A DNA stretch of 64,000 bases from the NCBI RefSeq assembly GCF_000826545.1, contig NZ_CDME01000014.1, positions 434,001 through 498,000 of the forward strand, in the 5' to 3' direction. The notes under the pieces were generated by a model. It was not told where the DNA came from. It saw nothing but the letters and a program-made list of their open reading frames with translations, and did no database searches. The DNA is from Kibdelosporangium sp. MJ126-NF4 (GTDB taxonomy: Bacteria; Actinomycetota; Actinomycetes; Mycobacteriales; Pseudonocardiaceae). This document shows, in pieces, positions 1 through 8,015 of this stretch. Both the position numbers and the translations under genes were made by a program. Each line of letters opens with the position of its first letter. The first letter of the stretch is position 1.

Positions 1-286
1 TCTCGCCGAGGCCCTCCTGGACGTTGCCGAGGACCGTCTTCTCCTCGTTGAGCGGGGGCTCCTGCTGCAGCATGCCGACCGAGTAGCCGGGCGACAGGAT
101 CGCGTCCCCGTTGTTCGGCTGGTCCAGCCCCGCCATGATCCGCAGGACGGTCGACTTGCCTGCCCCGTTCGGACCGACGACGCCGATCTTGGCACCCGGG
201 TAGAACGAGATACTCGCGTCCTCCAGGATGACCTTGTCCCCGTGCGCCTTGCGCACCTTCCTCATGGTGTAGATGAACTCCGCCAT
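1..286 (-). CDS. ettA: Energy-dependent translational throttle protein EttA, N-terminal part (ABC-F ATPase)
   Basis: This is the first 95 codons of a gene that runs off the left edge. The product starts MAEFIYTMRKVRKAHGDK and carries a Walker A motif GPNGAGKST at about residues 38-46, followed by a Q-loop region (GMLQQEP). This N-terminus is typical of EttA, an ABC-F protein without membrane segments that binds the ribosomal E site and gates the first elongation step according to energy state. The ATG is the natural family start. Only the start of the first nucleotide-binding domain is visible, so the rest of the gene cannot be judged. Confidence 0.93.
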   Translation of the reverse strand, partial: MAEFIYTMRKVRKAHGDKVILEDASISFYPGAKIGVVGPNGAGKSTVLRIMAGLDQPNNGDAILSPGYSVGMLQQEPPLNEEKTVLGNVQEGLGE

Positions 287-361
287 GCCGACGATCGTAG
301 AGCGGTCGGTACACAGCGATTACCGTGACTGCCGAGATTGGGGCTGAAGTGACGCCCGCGC

Positions 362-763
362 TCATGCCGCGACCGCCTCGACGGGCAGGCCGGAGCGCTC
401 GCCGCGGAGCATGGCGACCTTGCAAAGGGAGAGGTCGGGGCCCACCGCAACCGCTTCCATCACGATCTCGGACTGCGTCCTGCCGTCCTTGTCGATCCAC
501 TTGTTGGTGTGGATGCGGCCCGTGGCCACCACCGGGTCGCCCTTGACGAACGTCTCCGCGACCGTCTCGGCCAGCCTGCGGAAGCAGGTCACGCGCATGA
601 ACAGCTCCCTGCCGTTGACCCACATGTTGTTGTCGCGGTCGAACTTGCGCTGGGTGCTGATGAGGGCGAACCGGGTCATCGCCTCTCCCTCACCGGTGAG
701 CTTGGTCGTCACGTCCGAGCAGACGCGGCCGACCATGGTCAGTTTGGTTTCGTTCCACGCCAT
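362..763 (-). CDS. ssb: Single-stranded DNA-binding protein, short paralogue lacking the acidic tail
   Basis: The 133-residue product is one OB-fold, starting MAWNETKLTMVGRV, with the usual SSB features: TRFALISTQRKFD, a VTCFRRLAETVAETFVKGD helix and a VATGRIHTNKW strand. It would bind single-stranded DNA as a tetramer. The ATG at 763 is preceded by AAGGAG; the frame stays open further upstream, but without SSB similarity. The protein ends in GLPVEAVAA, with no glycine-rich linker and no acidic DDDIPF-like tail. It therefore looks like an accessory, SsbB-type paralogue rather than the essential replication SSB. It lies downstream of and in the opposite direction to nothing obvious, so is probably monocistronic. 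Confidence 0.9.
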   Translation of the reverse strand: MAWNETKLTMVGRVCSDVTTKLTGEGEAMTRFALISTQRKFDRDNNMWVNGRELFMRVTCFRRLAETVAETFVKGDPVVATGRIHTNKWIDKDGRTQSEIVMEAVAVGPDLSLCKVAMLRGERSGLPVEAVAA

Positions 764-911
764 TGGATTTCTCCTTGTCCACGGCTTTCTGGGGCTGGTG
801 CCAGCTTGCCGGTGGGCGGGCGGGGCTGGGCAGTGCCCGTGGGGCTTGGCTGTGGACAGGTGCCGGTTGTGGACAAGTCGGCTGATCGCGCGGGGCGGGA
901 CGCTGGAAGTG

Positions 912-1187
912 TCAGTGGGCTGTGCTAGGCGGGCGGTGGAGCACCGTGTTGACCGCGAGGGCAAGGCCGACAGCGACGGCGGCGAAGCCTGCCGAGACCA
1001 CGCCGACCGCCGTGAAACCGCTCAGCTTCAACGCGAGGCCGCCGAGGGCCGCGCCCGCGACGATCCCCAGGTTGAATGCGGCAACCGCATAGGACACCGC
1101 TGCCTCTCCCTGGCGCGCGCCGAGCGCGTGCACCCGCGATTGGATGACATCGGTTCCAACCATCCAATCACTGTAGGTGGTTGACAA
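912..1187 (-). pseudogene. MFS transporter remnant (C-terminal end only)
   Basis: The readable product is at most 91 residues and resembles only the last two or three membrane helices of a DHA-type major facilitator exporter: QSRVHALGARQGEAA, then AVAAFNLGIVAGAALGG and a final hydrophobic helix. About 300 residues that should precede it are missing. The reading frame begins inside the promoter region of the divergent CGNR gene, and no ribosome binding site is evident. It is most likely the 3' stump of a deleted exporter gene. The family assignment rests on the helix pattern and the loop preceding it. Confidence 0.6.
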
Positions 1188-1189
1188 CC
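1152..1189. promoter_or_regulatory. Paired GGTT/AACC inverted repeats with a -35-like TTGACA
   Basis: Two short dyads, GGTTCCAACC (1152-1161) and GGTTGACAACC (1179-1189), lie 18 bases apart upstream of the CGNR gene. The second contains TTGACA, a canonical -35 hexamer, while the matching -10 is weak. The pair could be an operator overlapping the promoter. This is inference from symmetry only. Confidence 0.35.
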
Positions 1190-1233
1190 GGCTAAGTCAA
1201 GTAGCCGGTACCGTCGTGGGCGGAGGGACACAC

Positions 1234-1806
1234 ATGGCGCACAACGACGGACCTCGGCCCGACCTCGATCTGATCTGTGGCTTCGTCAACACCCGCGGCA
1301 TCCTCGCGAGCGACCCGTACGCCAAGGAGGAGATCGGCACGGCACAGGCGTTGGCTCGGTGGTGGCACGGCCAGGGACTCGACATCGTCGAGGTCGGCGA
1401 CCGCGATGTCGAGGAAGCGCACGTCACGCGTGAAGGCCTACGGGCCCTGATGGGCGCCAACAACGGCTCGGCCAGCCCCGCTGATCCCGCCGCGCTGGCC
1501 GCGTTCGGCGCACTCGCCGGTGTGCTTCATCTCCGGGTGGACCCCGGTGGCACGACGGTCCTGCGGCCCACGGAGACCGCGACTGCCAGGACGGGACTGT
1601 CCTGGCTGCTCGTCGCGCTGACCAACGCGCACAGCGACGGCACGTGGAAACGGGCAAAGGTGTGCGCCGACCCGAACTGCCGCGAAGCGTTCACGGACAC
1701 GACCCGCAACCACTCCCGAACCTGGTGCTCCATGCAGGTCTGCGGCGCCCGTGCCAAACAGCGGACCTTCGCCGAACGCCACAACACCACGCCCGGCAAG
1801 GGTTAG
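1234..1806 (+). CDS. ABATE/CGNR zinc-finger domain regulator
   Basis: The 190-residue protein has the two-part layout of the CGNR family. A helical N-terminal ABATE (putative stress-sensing) domain begins DLICGFVNTRG. A C-terminal zinc finger follows, with CADPNCREAF and CSMQVCGARAKQRTF. The four cysteines are present; the name-giving CGNR reads CGAR here. Such proteins are thought to be DNA-binding regulators. ATG 1234 was chosen because GGAGG lies about 8 bases upstream; an in-frame GTG at 1177 lacks this. The stop overlaps the convergent CopD/CtaG gene by four bases. Its regulatory target may have been the adjacent, now truncated, MFS gene. Confidence 0.85.
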   Translation: MAHNDGPRPDLDLICGFVNTRGILASDPYAKEEIGTAQALARWWHGQGLDIVEVGDRDVEEAHVTREGLRALMGANNGSASPADPAALAAFGALAGVLHLRVDPGGTTVLRPTETATARTGLSWLLVALTNAHSDGTWKRAKVCADPNCREAFTDTTRNHSRTWCSMQVCGARAKQRTFAERHNTTPGKG

Positions 1807-3818
1807 TCGGTCTTGCGGCCGTTCATCTTGTCGAGCATCGCGTTGTAGGCGGCCAGTTCCGCCTCCCCGTCCGCGTCCGCCCTGCGGTCCCGGCGACGGG
1901 CCTCCTTCTCGTCCTGACGGGCCCACTGCACGAGCAGGGCGACCACCACGACCAGCAGCGGGAGCTCACCGGCCGCCCAGGCGATGCCGCCGCCGAGCCG
2001 TTGGTCGGACAGCAGGTCGGCCGTCCACGGCAGGCCCAGCGAACGGTAGAACCGGTCGCCGATGATCTGCTGCATGCTCATCAGGACCACGCCGAAGAAG
2101 GCGTGGAACGGCATCGAGGCGAACACCATCGCCAGCCTGCCCACCGGTGGCAGCCTGCGCGGTGCCGGGTCGATGCCGATCACCGGCCAGTAGAAGACGT
2201 AGCCGGTCAGCAGGAAGTGGGCGTTCATCGCCAGGTGCGCCCAGTGCAGGTCGAGCGCGCTGTCGAACAGGCCGGAGAAGTACAGCACGTAGTAGGACCC
2301 GACGAACAGCACCAGCGCGACGACCGGGTGCGTGAGCACCTTGGCCACGGGCGAGTGCACCAACGCCACGATCCACTCCCGTGGCCCCGGCGGGTTGTTC
2401 TTGCCCGCGGCGGGCAGTGCCCGCAGTGCCAGCGTGACCGCTCCGCCGAGGACGAGCAGGATCGGCGCGAGCATGTTCAGCATCATGTGGCTGATCATGT
2501 GGATGCTGAACATCGCCGGGGAGTAGCGGCCGATCCCGGACGACGTCGCGAGCAGGATCGTGGCGCAGCCGCACAGCCACGCGACGGTACGGCCGACCGG
2601 CCACGCGTCGCCGCGTGCCCGCAACCGCCGCACGCCCAGCACGTACAGCACGGCCATGGCGATCGCCAACGTGCCGTAGATCAGGTCGAAACGCCAGTCG
2701 ACCAACAGTTTCAGGAACGTCGGCGCGCCGTCGAGCGCGTAGCCGATGCGCAGTTCGACCGAGGTGGGCTGAGTCACCGCCTGCTGTGGCGGCGGGGTAC
2801 GGCCCAGCGCGGCGGCGATGCCGATGGTCAACATCATCACCAGCACCTCGAACGCGGCCAGCTTGACCAGCACACGCCCGGTGCCGCCCGCGACGAGCGC
2901 GGCGACACTGCGTTCCCGCTGGAAGTACCCGAACACGCCAAGCCCGAGCAGCGCCACGGACTTGGCGATCACGAGCAGCCCGTAGTTGGTGCTGAACAGG
3001 TCTGTCAGCGGCAGCCGTACCAGCGCGTTGATCACGCCGGACGCGGCCATCACGATCCAGCAGCACAGCGCGACCTTGGAGAACCGGCTCGCGGCCAGCG
3101 CGAGGTGCTCGCCCTTGCGCCTGCCGTGCGCCAGCAGGGCCACCAGGCCGCCGACCCACAGCGCGGCGGCGACCAGGTGCAGGATCAGGCTGTTGGTGGC
3201 CAGGTCATGCTGGCCACCGCTGGAGGAGTGCCCGCTCACGCCCAGCGGCAGCAGGCCGCCGACCGCGACGAAGAACAACACCGTGGTCCAGCCCCAGGTG
3301 AGCACGAGCCGTGTGCCGACCGCGATCAGGAACGCGATGGCGGCCGTCAGCAGCCACGTGTTCGTCGGCTCCGAGCTGCCCGCGAGGTCCGTGAGGGTCT
3401 GCAGGTCGAACAGTTGCTCCACCGGGCGGCCGAACGTGTCGGCGGTGGTGAACGGGATGGACAGCAGGGCACTGACGCACCAGACGGCCGCCGCCCAGTT
3501 CGCCGTGCGGACGGCCGCGTAGCCGTCCGCCGCGAGCACACCGGATGCCTGCGGCGGCACCATGAACGCGGCGAACAGCAGCGAGCCGATCACCAGCACA
3601 CTGCTGATCTCGGCCAGCAGACGCAGCGTGATCATCCCGTACGCGGTGAACGCGCCCGGGTTGGGCACACCCACCACGTAACGGTTGCTGACGAGCGCGA
3701 ACAAGGCCGCCGCGACCAGCACGGCGAGCACACCGCCCACCGCCAGCAAGGGGCCGATGCGAGCACGTGCCCGCTTCGTGCCGGTCGCCTGTGCTGGTGA
3801 GTCGGTGGAGGTCACCAC
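1803..3818 (-). CDS. CopD domain / cytochrome c oxidase assembly factor CtaG fusion membrane protein
   Basis: The 671-residue polytopic membrane protein joins two families. Roughly residues 20-340 resemble the copper resistance CopD domain (helices with ISSVLVIGSLLFAAFMVPP and HLVAAALWVGGLVALL). Roughly 370-650 match actinobacterial CtaG (caa3_CtaG), with histidine-rich helices MFSIHMISHMMLNMLAP and HLAMNAHFLLTGYVFYWP. These histidines and methionines are candidate copper ligands. The fusion is common in actinomycetes and is thought to carry or load copper for cytochrome oxidase. The start is one of two adjacent GTG codons. It lies 13 bases after the upstream MFS gene on the same strand, suggesting co-transcription. 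Confidence 0.9.
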   Translation of the reverse strand: MVTSTDSPAQATGTKRARARIGPLLAVGGVLAVLVAAALFALVSNRYVVGVPNPGAFTAYGMITLRLLAEISSVLVIGSLLFAAFMVPPQASGVLAADGYAAVRTANWAAAVWCVSALLSIPFTTADTFGRPVEQLFDLQTLTDLAGSSEPTNTWLLTAAIAFLIAVGTRLVLTWGWTTVLFFVAVGGLLPLGVSGHSSSGGQHDLATNSLILHLVAAALWVGGLVALLAHGRRKGEHLALAASRFSKVALCCWIVMAASGVINALVRLPLTDLFSTNYGLLVIAKSVALLGLGVFGYFQRERSVAALVAGGTGRVLVKLAAFEVLVMMLTIGIAAALGRTPPPQQAVTQPTSVELRIGYALDGAPTFLKLLVDWRFDLIYGTLAIAMAVLYVLGVRRLRARGDAWPVGRTVAWLCGCATILLATSSGIGRYSPAMFSIHMISHMMLNMLAPILLVLGGAVTLALRALPAAGKNNPPGPREWIVALVHSPVAKVLTHPVVALVLFVGSYYVLYFSGLFDSALDLHWAHLAMNAHFLLTGYVFYWPVIGIDPAPRRLPPVGRLAMVFASMPFHAFFGVVLMSMQQIIGDRFYRSLGLPWTADLLSDQRLGGGIAWAAGELPLLVVVVALLVQWARQDEKEARRRDRRADADGEAELAAYNAMLDKMNGRKTD

Positions 3819-3831
3819 CTGAGAGTAGTGG

Positions 3832-5028
3832 TCACGCGGTGGCCGTCTCGACGGCCTGTTGACGGGTTTGTTGTTCCCGTCGCCGGGCCCGGTTGGCCAG
3901 CACGGTCAGCGGCGCCATGGCCCATGCGATCAGCGCGGCCACGCCCAGCGCGGTGGACAGGGAACTCACCTCGGCGATCCCGCCGATCATCGGCGGTCCG
4001 AGCAGGAAACCGCTGTAGGCGATGGTCGTCACGAACCCGAGTTCCCGTTCGCCGCCGCCGCCGTCGGCCCGCCTGCCGACCGCGCCCGCGAGTTCCAGCG
4101 CGATCGGGAACCCGTACGCCAGGCCCATCCCGGCCAGCGCGAAGCCGATGTAGGTGAAGGCGGGCACCGGCACGAGCACGGCGACGAACAGGCCGAGCGC
4201 GCCGATGGTGGAGCCGCCGATCAGCATCCGCTGCGAGCCCCACCGGTTCTCGATCCGTTCACCCAGCAGCCGCGCGATCGCCATCGACACCGAGAAACCG
4301 GCGTAGATCAACGCGGCCGCCGCCTCGCCGATACCGCGCTGGTGCACGCCGAAGAACACCGACCAGTCGACGCTGGCGCCCTCGGCGACCGACGAGCACA
4401 GCGCGATGAACCCGAGCAGCCACAGCACCGGCCGCTTGACCAGCGACCGCTTCGGGCCGCTGCCCCCGGCCGGGGGTGTCAGGTCCTCCACGGGGATCCG
4501 GCGGGCGAACAGGACGGCCATCACCACGCCGAACACGGCGACGATCGCCAAGTGCCGCACCGGGTTGAGCTCGAGCGACGCGGCGCCTGCCGCGCCGAGC
4601 GCGCCGACGAGGCCACCGATGCTGAAGGCCGCGTGGAACACCGGCATCATCGTGCGGCCGGACTGGCGGATCGCGGTGACCGCGGCGATGTTCATCGCGA
4701 CGTCCAGCGCGCCCACCGCGACGCCGAGCACGATCAGCACCAGGCCCAGCTGCAGTGGTGAGGTGGCCAGGCCGAGCACGGGCAGCACGGCACACCCCGC
4801 GATCGCGCCGATCATCACCATCACCCTGGCGCCGAAGCGGGCGCACAGCGTGCCGGACAGCAGCGCCGAGGCGATCATGCCGACGCTGGCACCGAGCAGT
4901 GACAACCCGAGCGAGCCCTCCTGGGCTCCGACCTGGGCGGCCAGCGCGGGCACCCGCGGCGCCCACGACCCGAAAACCATCCCGTTGAGGGCGAAGATGC
5001 CCAGCACAGCGACGATGGCGGCACGCAC
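3832..5028 (-). CDS. MFS transporter (YbjJ/fucose-permease-like)
   Basis: The 398-residue product has about twelve hydrophobic segments. Its N-terminus reads MRAAIVAVLGIFALNGMVFGSWAPRVPAL, followed by the loop GTLCARFGARVMV typical of the MFS A-motif region. The overall pattern (SWAPRVPALAAQ, DVAMNIAAV, HAAFSIGGLVGALGAA) is that of the YbjJ/FucP-like branch, whose substrates are mostly unknown. The GTG start at 5028 follows AAGGAGG. It is transcribed away from the hydrolase gene, and the gap between them carries a strong palindromic operator, so expression is probably repressor-controlled. The CopD/CtaG gene follows closely downstream. Confidence 0.87.
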   Translation of the reverse strand: MRAAIVAVLGIFALNGMVFGSWAPRVPALAAQVGAQEGSLGLSLLGASVGMIASALLSGTLCARFGARVMVMIGAIAGCAVLPVLGLATSPLQLGLVLIVLGVAVGALDVAMNIAAVTAIRQSGRTMMPVFHAAFSIGGLVGALGAAGAASLELNPVRHLAIVAVFGVVMAVLFARRIPVEDLTPPAGGSGPKRSLVKRPVLWLLGFIALCSSVAEGASVDWSVFFGVHQRGIGEAAAALIYAGFSVSMAIARLLGERIENRWGSQRMLIGGSTIGALGLFVAVLVPVPAFTYIGFALAGMGLAYGFPIALELAGAVGRRADGGGGERELGFVTTIAYSGFLLGPPMIGGIAEVSSLSTALGVAALIAWAMAPLTVLANRARRREQQTRQQAVETATA

Positions 5029-5052
5029 CGCGTCCTCCTTCGGATGATCGGA

Positions 5053-5085
5053 TGAAACGCTTCAGAGCGTACTGAAGCGCTTCAG
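5053..5085. promoter_or_regulatory. Two LacI-type operator half-copies between divergent genes
   Basis: CTGAAGCGCTTCAG (5072-5085) is a perfect 14-bp palindrome. A related copy, TGAAACGCTTCAG, lies at 5053-5065. Both resemble operators for LacI/GalR-family repressors, which have a central CG. They sit between the divergent MFS gene and the alpha/beta hydrolase gene, 25-60 bases upstream of either start. The repressor is not encoded next to them. Confidence 0.6.
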
Positions 5086-5131
5086 ATCAGCCTAGAGTGA
5101 TCACGGTCACGGCCGGGCTCGGGCAGAATCG

Positions 5132-5917
5132 GTGGTGATGATGACCCGTGAGATGACACTGCACGGCGGACTGCCCGCGTTGGCCTACGGCCAAGGGCCC
5201 CCGCTGGTGTACCTGCGTGGCCTGGTGCCGCAGGCGGGAAACCCGGACCGCCGGGGCAGGCTGGTGGAGACCCGGCAGATGGACCGGCTGGCCAGGGGCC
5301 GCACGATCTACTCGGTCGGACGGCGGCCCGGCCTCGCGGCCGGGACGACCATGGCCGAGCTCGCGGCGGATGTCGCCGAGGCGATCCGCCGCAAGTTCCG
5401 CGAACCCGTCGACGTGCTGGGCATTTCCACCAGCGGGTCGATCGCGCTGCAGACCGCGGCCGACCATCCTGACGCGGTGCGCAAACTCGTCGCGTGCGCG
5501 ACCGCAGCCAGGTTGGGGCCGTTGGGCAAGCAGGTGCAGCGGGAGTGCCGTGACCGGCTGGCGCGGGGCCAGTACCGCGACGCCATGGCCGCACTGGTTC
5601 CCGGCCTGACCGAGAACCAGTGGGCACAGGGAGCGCTGTCGCGAGTCATGCGGCTGACGGGTACTCCCGAGGACCCCGACGGCATGATCGCGCTGCTGGA
5701 CGCCGAGGACGGCTACGACCTCGCGTGCGAGGACATCCCCGCGCCGACGTTGCTCGTCGCCGGTGAACTGGACCTGCTGTACCCGCGCGAACTGGCCGAG
5801 GAGACCGCACGGCGGATCCCGGACGCCCGCCTGCGGCTGTACGCCGGACGCGGACACATGGGTGTGTTGCGGGACAAGGACTTCTACCCCGACATCATCC
5901 GATTCATCGTCAGCTAG
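5132..5917 (+). CDS. Alpha/beta hydrolase
   Basis: The 261-residue product has the alpha/beta hydrolase fold. The nucleophile elbow is GISTSGSIAL (serine near residue 108), the acid is in AGELDLLYP and the histidine in AGRGHMGVLRDK near the C-terminus. The N-terminal part PALAYGQGPPLVYLRGLVP supplies the oxyanion region. No signal peptide is visible, so it should be cytoplasmic. The substrate cannot be told. Three start codons (GTG 5132, ATG 5138, ATG 5141) are possible and none has a clear Shine-Dalgarno sequence. It diverges from the MFS gene across the palindromic operator and may be co-regulated with it. Confidence 0.85.
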   Translation: MVMMTREMTLHGGLPALAYGQGPPLVYLRGLVPQAGNPDRRGRLVETRQMDRLARGRTIYSVGRRPGLAAGTTMAELAADVAEAIRRKFREPVDVLGISTSGSIALQTAADHPDAVRKLVACATAARLGPLGKQVQRECRDRLARGQYRDAMAALVPGLTENQWAQGALSRVMRLTGTPEDPDGMIALLDAEDGYDLACEDIPAPTLLVAGELDLLYPRELAEETARRIPDARLRLYAGRGHMGVLRDKDFYPDIIRFIVS

Positions 5918-5942
5918 TGCTGTTCACGCGGCGTGGTGGGAT

Positions 5943-5995
5943 GCACCGAAGGCCGCCTTGGTTGCAGCCAGTGCACCGAAGGCCACATTGGTTGC
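5943..5995. repeat. Tandem pair of 23-bp palindromic (REP-like) units, 30-bp period
   Basis: Two 23-bp units occupy 5943-5965 and 5973-5995. Each starts GCACCGAAGG and ends TTGGTTGC, and in the first unit the two halves are imperfect reverse complements. The units are 30 bases apart start to start. They fill the gap between two convergent genes. A second pair with the same period occurs at 51249-51301. They could act as a bidirectional terminator or be a dispersed REP-type element. Confidence 0.7.
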
Positions 5996-6027
5996 GGGTG
6001 TCAGCACGAGTGGGACCCGGTAAACAT

Positions 6028-6852
6028 TCAGCCTGTGAGGTAGCCGCCCGAGGCGTCGAGGTCCGTGCCGACGATGGCGCTCGCGGCCGGTGAGGCGAGG
6101 AACATGACCACACCTGCCATCTCCTCGGCCCGCACGATCCGTTTGATCGGGTAGCCCTGGGCGATCTGCTCGTAGGTCATCCCGAACGCCTCGGCCGCCC
6201 GGCGCAACATGGGTGTGTCCACCGCACCGGGCGCGAACGCGTTGATCCGGATGTTGCGGGCCGCGTACTCCAGCGCGGCGACCTTGGTCAGCGACGCGAC
6301 GGCGTGTTTGCTCGAGTTGTACGGCGCGATGGTGGCGAACCCGACCTCCGCCGAGATGGACGCGGTGTTCACGATGACGCCGCCACCCTGGGCGAGCATC
6401 CGCGGGATCTCGTACTTCATCCCCAGGAACACCCCGGCCACGTTGGTCCGCCAGACCGCTTCCATGTCCGCGAGGGACTGCTCGTGCAGCCGGGCCGCGC
6501 GGGGACTCTCGATTCCCGCGTTGTTGACCGCGACGTCCAGCCGTCCGTAGCGGCGGACGCACGCGTCGACCAGGTCACGCACCTGCGCCTCGTCGCGGAC
6601 GTCCGCGCGCCGGAACGTGGCCTCTCCCCCGGCTGAGCGGATGCTCGCGGCGACCTGCTCGCCGAGGCGCTCACGCCGTCCGCAGAAGTACACGCGTGCA
6701 CCCGAGGCCGCGAACGCGCGGGCGGTGGCCTCGCCGATGCCCGACGTGGCCCCGGTGATCAGCACGACCTTGCCCGACGCCGCCTCCGCCACCCCGGGCA
6801 TCGCGGCGAGGCCCAGCGCGCCGGTCGCCGCCAGCATCTGGCGCCGGTTCAT
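6028..6852 (-). CDS. SDR family oxidoreductase with a Tat-like N-terminal leader
   Basis: The 274-residue protein is a classical short-chain dehydrogenase/reductase. It has the cofactor motif TGATSGIGEATA near residue 34, VNNAGIESP, the serine of TASISAEVG and the active-site YNSSKHAV (YxxxK). The basic residue pattern after the glycine motif (FCGRRERLG) suggests NADP(H). Unusually, it begins MNRRQMLAATGALGLAAMPG, a twin-arginine-like leader ending near AEAAS, placed before the Rossmann core. It may therefore be exported folded with its cofactor. The start overlaps the stop of the upstream NTF2-fold gene by four bases, indicating translational coupling. The substrate is unknown. Confidence 0.88.
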   Translation of the reverse strand: MNRRQMLAATGALGLAAMPGVAEAASGKVVLITGATSGIGEATARAFAASGARVYFCGRRERLGEQVAASIRSAGGEATFRRADVRDEAQVRDLVDACVRRYGRLDVAVNNAGIESPRAARLHEQSLADMEAVWRTNVAGVFLGMKYEIPRMLAQGGGVIVNTASISAEVGFATIAPYNSSKHAVASLTKVAALEYAARNIRINAFAPGAVDTPMLRRAAEAFGMTYEQIAQGYPIKRIVRAEEMAGVVMFLASPAASAIVGTDLDASGGYLTG

Positions 6853-7361
6853 GCCAGCCTCTGCGGAATCGGGGCCAGCGGGTACTGCCGCCAGAAGAAC
6901 GCGTCGGCGGCGTGCTGGTCGGCCGCGAAGTTGACTGCCTCGGCGATCTTTCGGCCGCGGACGCGGAACGCCAGTACCCAGGTGATGTCCAGCCCGGCCG
7001 GTGCCGTGCTCCAGCCGCGGTGCATGTCGACCACCCAGTCGCCGTTAGCCGCCAGGAACATCACCTCCGCGCGGAACCCGGACTCCGCCAGCTGCGCGAA
7101 GAACGCCAGCACCTCGTCGGCGCCGGTCTTGGTGCCCGCGAGCGGATGGTGGCCCGGAATGGTCCACCGGATGTCCGAGGTGAAGAACTGCCGCAGCGCG
7201 TGGAGATCTCCTGACCCGTAGGCCCGGTAGTAGTCCTTGATCAACTTCACGTTCGGGTGTTCGCCACCCGCCGCGGCCGCCGTCGGCGCAGCCAGCACGG
7301 TGGCTGCCAGGCCCGCCGCCCCGGCGCGGACCACAGTCGCCCGGGTTAACCGTTTCTCCAT
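6849..7361 (-). CDS. SnoaL/NTF2-fold protein with Tat-like signal
   Basis: The 170-residue product has an N-terminal leader MEKRLTRATVVRAGAAGLAATVLA ending in a run of alanines, followed by one NTF2/SnoaL-like alpha+beta domain (VKLIKDYYRAYGSGDLHALRQFF, then DIRWTIPGHHPLAGTKTGADEVLAFF). Such domains form cone-shaped pockets and act as small hydrolases, isomerases or binding proteins. The leader holds KR rather than RR, so export is less certain than for its partner. The gene is translated just ahead of the SDR, with a four-base overlap. The two proteins probably handle one substrate at the cell surface. Confidence 0.82.
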   Translation of the reverse strand: MEKRLTRATVVRAGAAGLAATVLAAPTAAAAGGEHPNVKLIKDYYRAYGSGDLHALRQFFTSDIRWTIPGHHPLAGTKTGADEVLAFFAQLAESGFRAEVMFLAANGDWVVDMHRGWSTAPAGLDITWVLAFRVRGRKIAEAVNFAADQHAADAFFWRQYPLAPIPQRLA

Positions 7362-7427
7362 GGCGTCAACGCAACCAGCGCGAGGTCACAGCAGTCCAAT
7401 ACCCGCGCCGATACGTTTCCCGCATAG

Positions 7428-8015
7428 CTAGTCGCCGGTGTGCTCGGCGCGTTGGCGCAGATAACGCGTGTGGTCGGCCTGCTGGGTGATGTCGTCGCGG
7501 TAGAAGCGTTCGGCGATCCGGTGTGACTCGGCTTCCAGCAGGTCCAACTGGGCGAGCAGTTCGTCGGCCGCGCCGCGTTCCCGGTGGGCCAGCGACCGGG
7601 GCACCTTCAGGTACGCCTCGATCGACATCGGTATGTCGATCCGCGCCAGCCGGATCACGCCGTGCAGCAGGTCCGGGTCGCCCCGCAGGGCATGCGGCCG
7701 CTCCAGCATCCCGGTCAGCACGTCGACGATCCTGGCGACGAAATCCGCGGCGGCGTCCGGCATCCGGGCACCGTTGCGTTCCACAGTGGACGACACGGCG
7801 GCCAGGTCGGAGCGCAGCTGCTCGATCTCGGTGAGCGCGTCCCTCGGCCCGATCCGGATCCTGTCCGGCGGTGCGATCAGCGCGCCCGCCGCGTACAGGC
7901 CGACCACCACGACCGGCCAGTACCCGCCGACCACACCGAAGACGTACAGCAGCACCCCCACCAGGCCTGCGGCGGACCCGGCGAGGTTCTTGGCCGACCC
8001 GAGGTATCTGATCAT
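7428..8015 (-). CDS. Hypothetical membrane protein of the TelA/VWA operon
   Basis: The 195-residue product has two hydrophobic helices near the N-terminus (AAGLVGVLLYVFGVVGGYW and PVVVVGLYAAGAL). A soluble, largely helical remainder (residues 55-195) follows, with possible coiled-coil stretches around EIEQLRSDLAAVSSTVER and LLAQLDLLEAESHRIAERF. I do not recognise the family. It is the last gene of a four-gene operon and overlaps the VWA lipoprotein gene by four bases. It likely anchors or organises the complex on the cytoplasmic face of the membrane. Confidence 0.78.
   Translation of the reverse strand: MIRYLGSAKNLAGSAAGLVGVLLYVFGVVGGYWPVVVVGLYAAGALIAPPDRIRIGPRDALTEIEQLRSDLAAVSSTVERNGARMPDAAADFVARIVDVLTGMLERPHALRGDPDLLHGVIRLARIDIPMSIEAYLKVPRSLAHRERGAADELLAQLDLLEAESHRIAERFYRDDITQQADHTRYLRQRAEHTGD

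Noticed and set aside
1644..3800. A 718-codon open frame on the plus strand opposite the CopD/CtaG gene
   Set aside because: Its product is a low-complexity mix of Gln, Arg, His and Asp without domains; it mirrors the codon bias of the real membrane-protein gene on the other strand.
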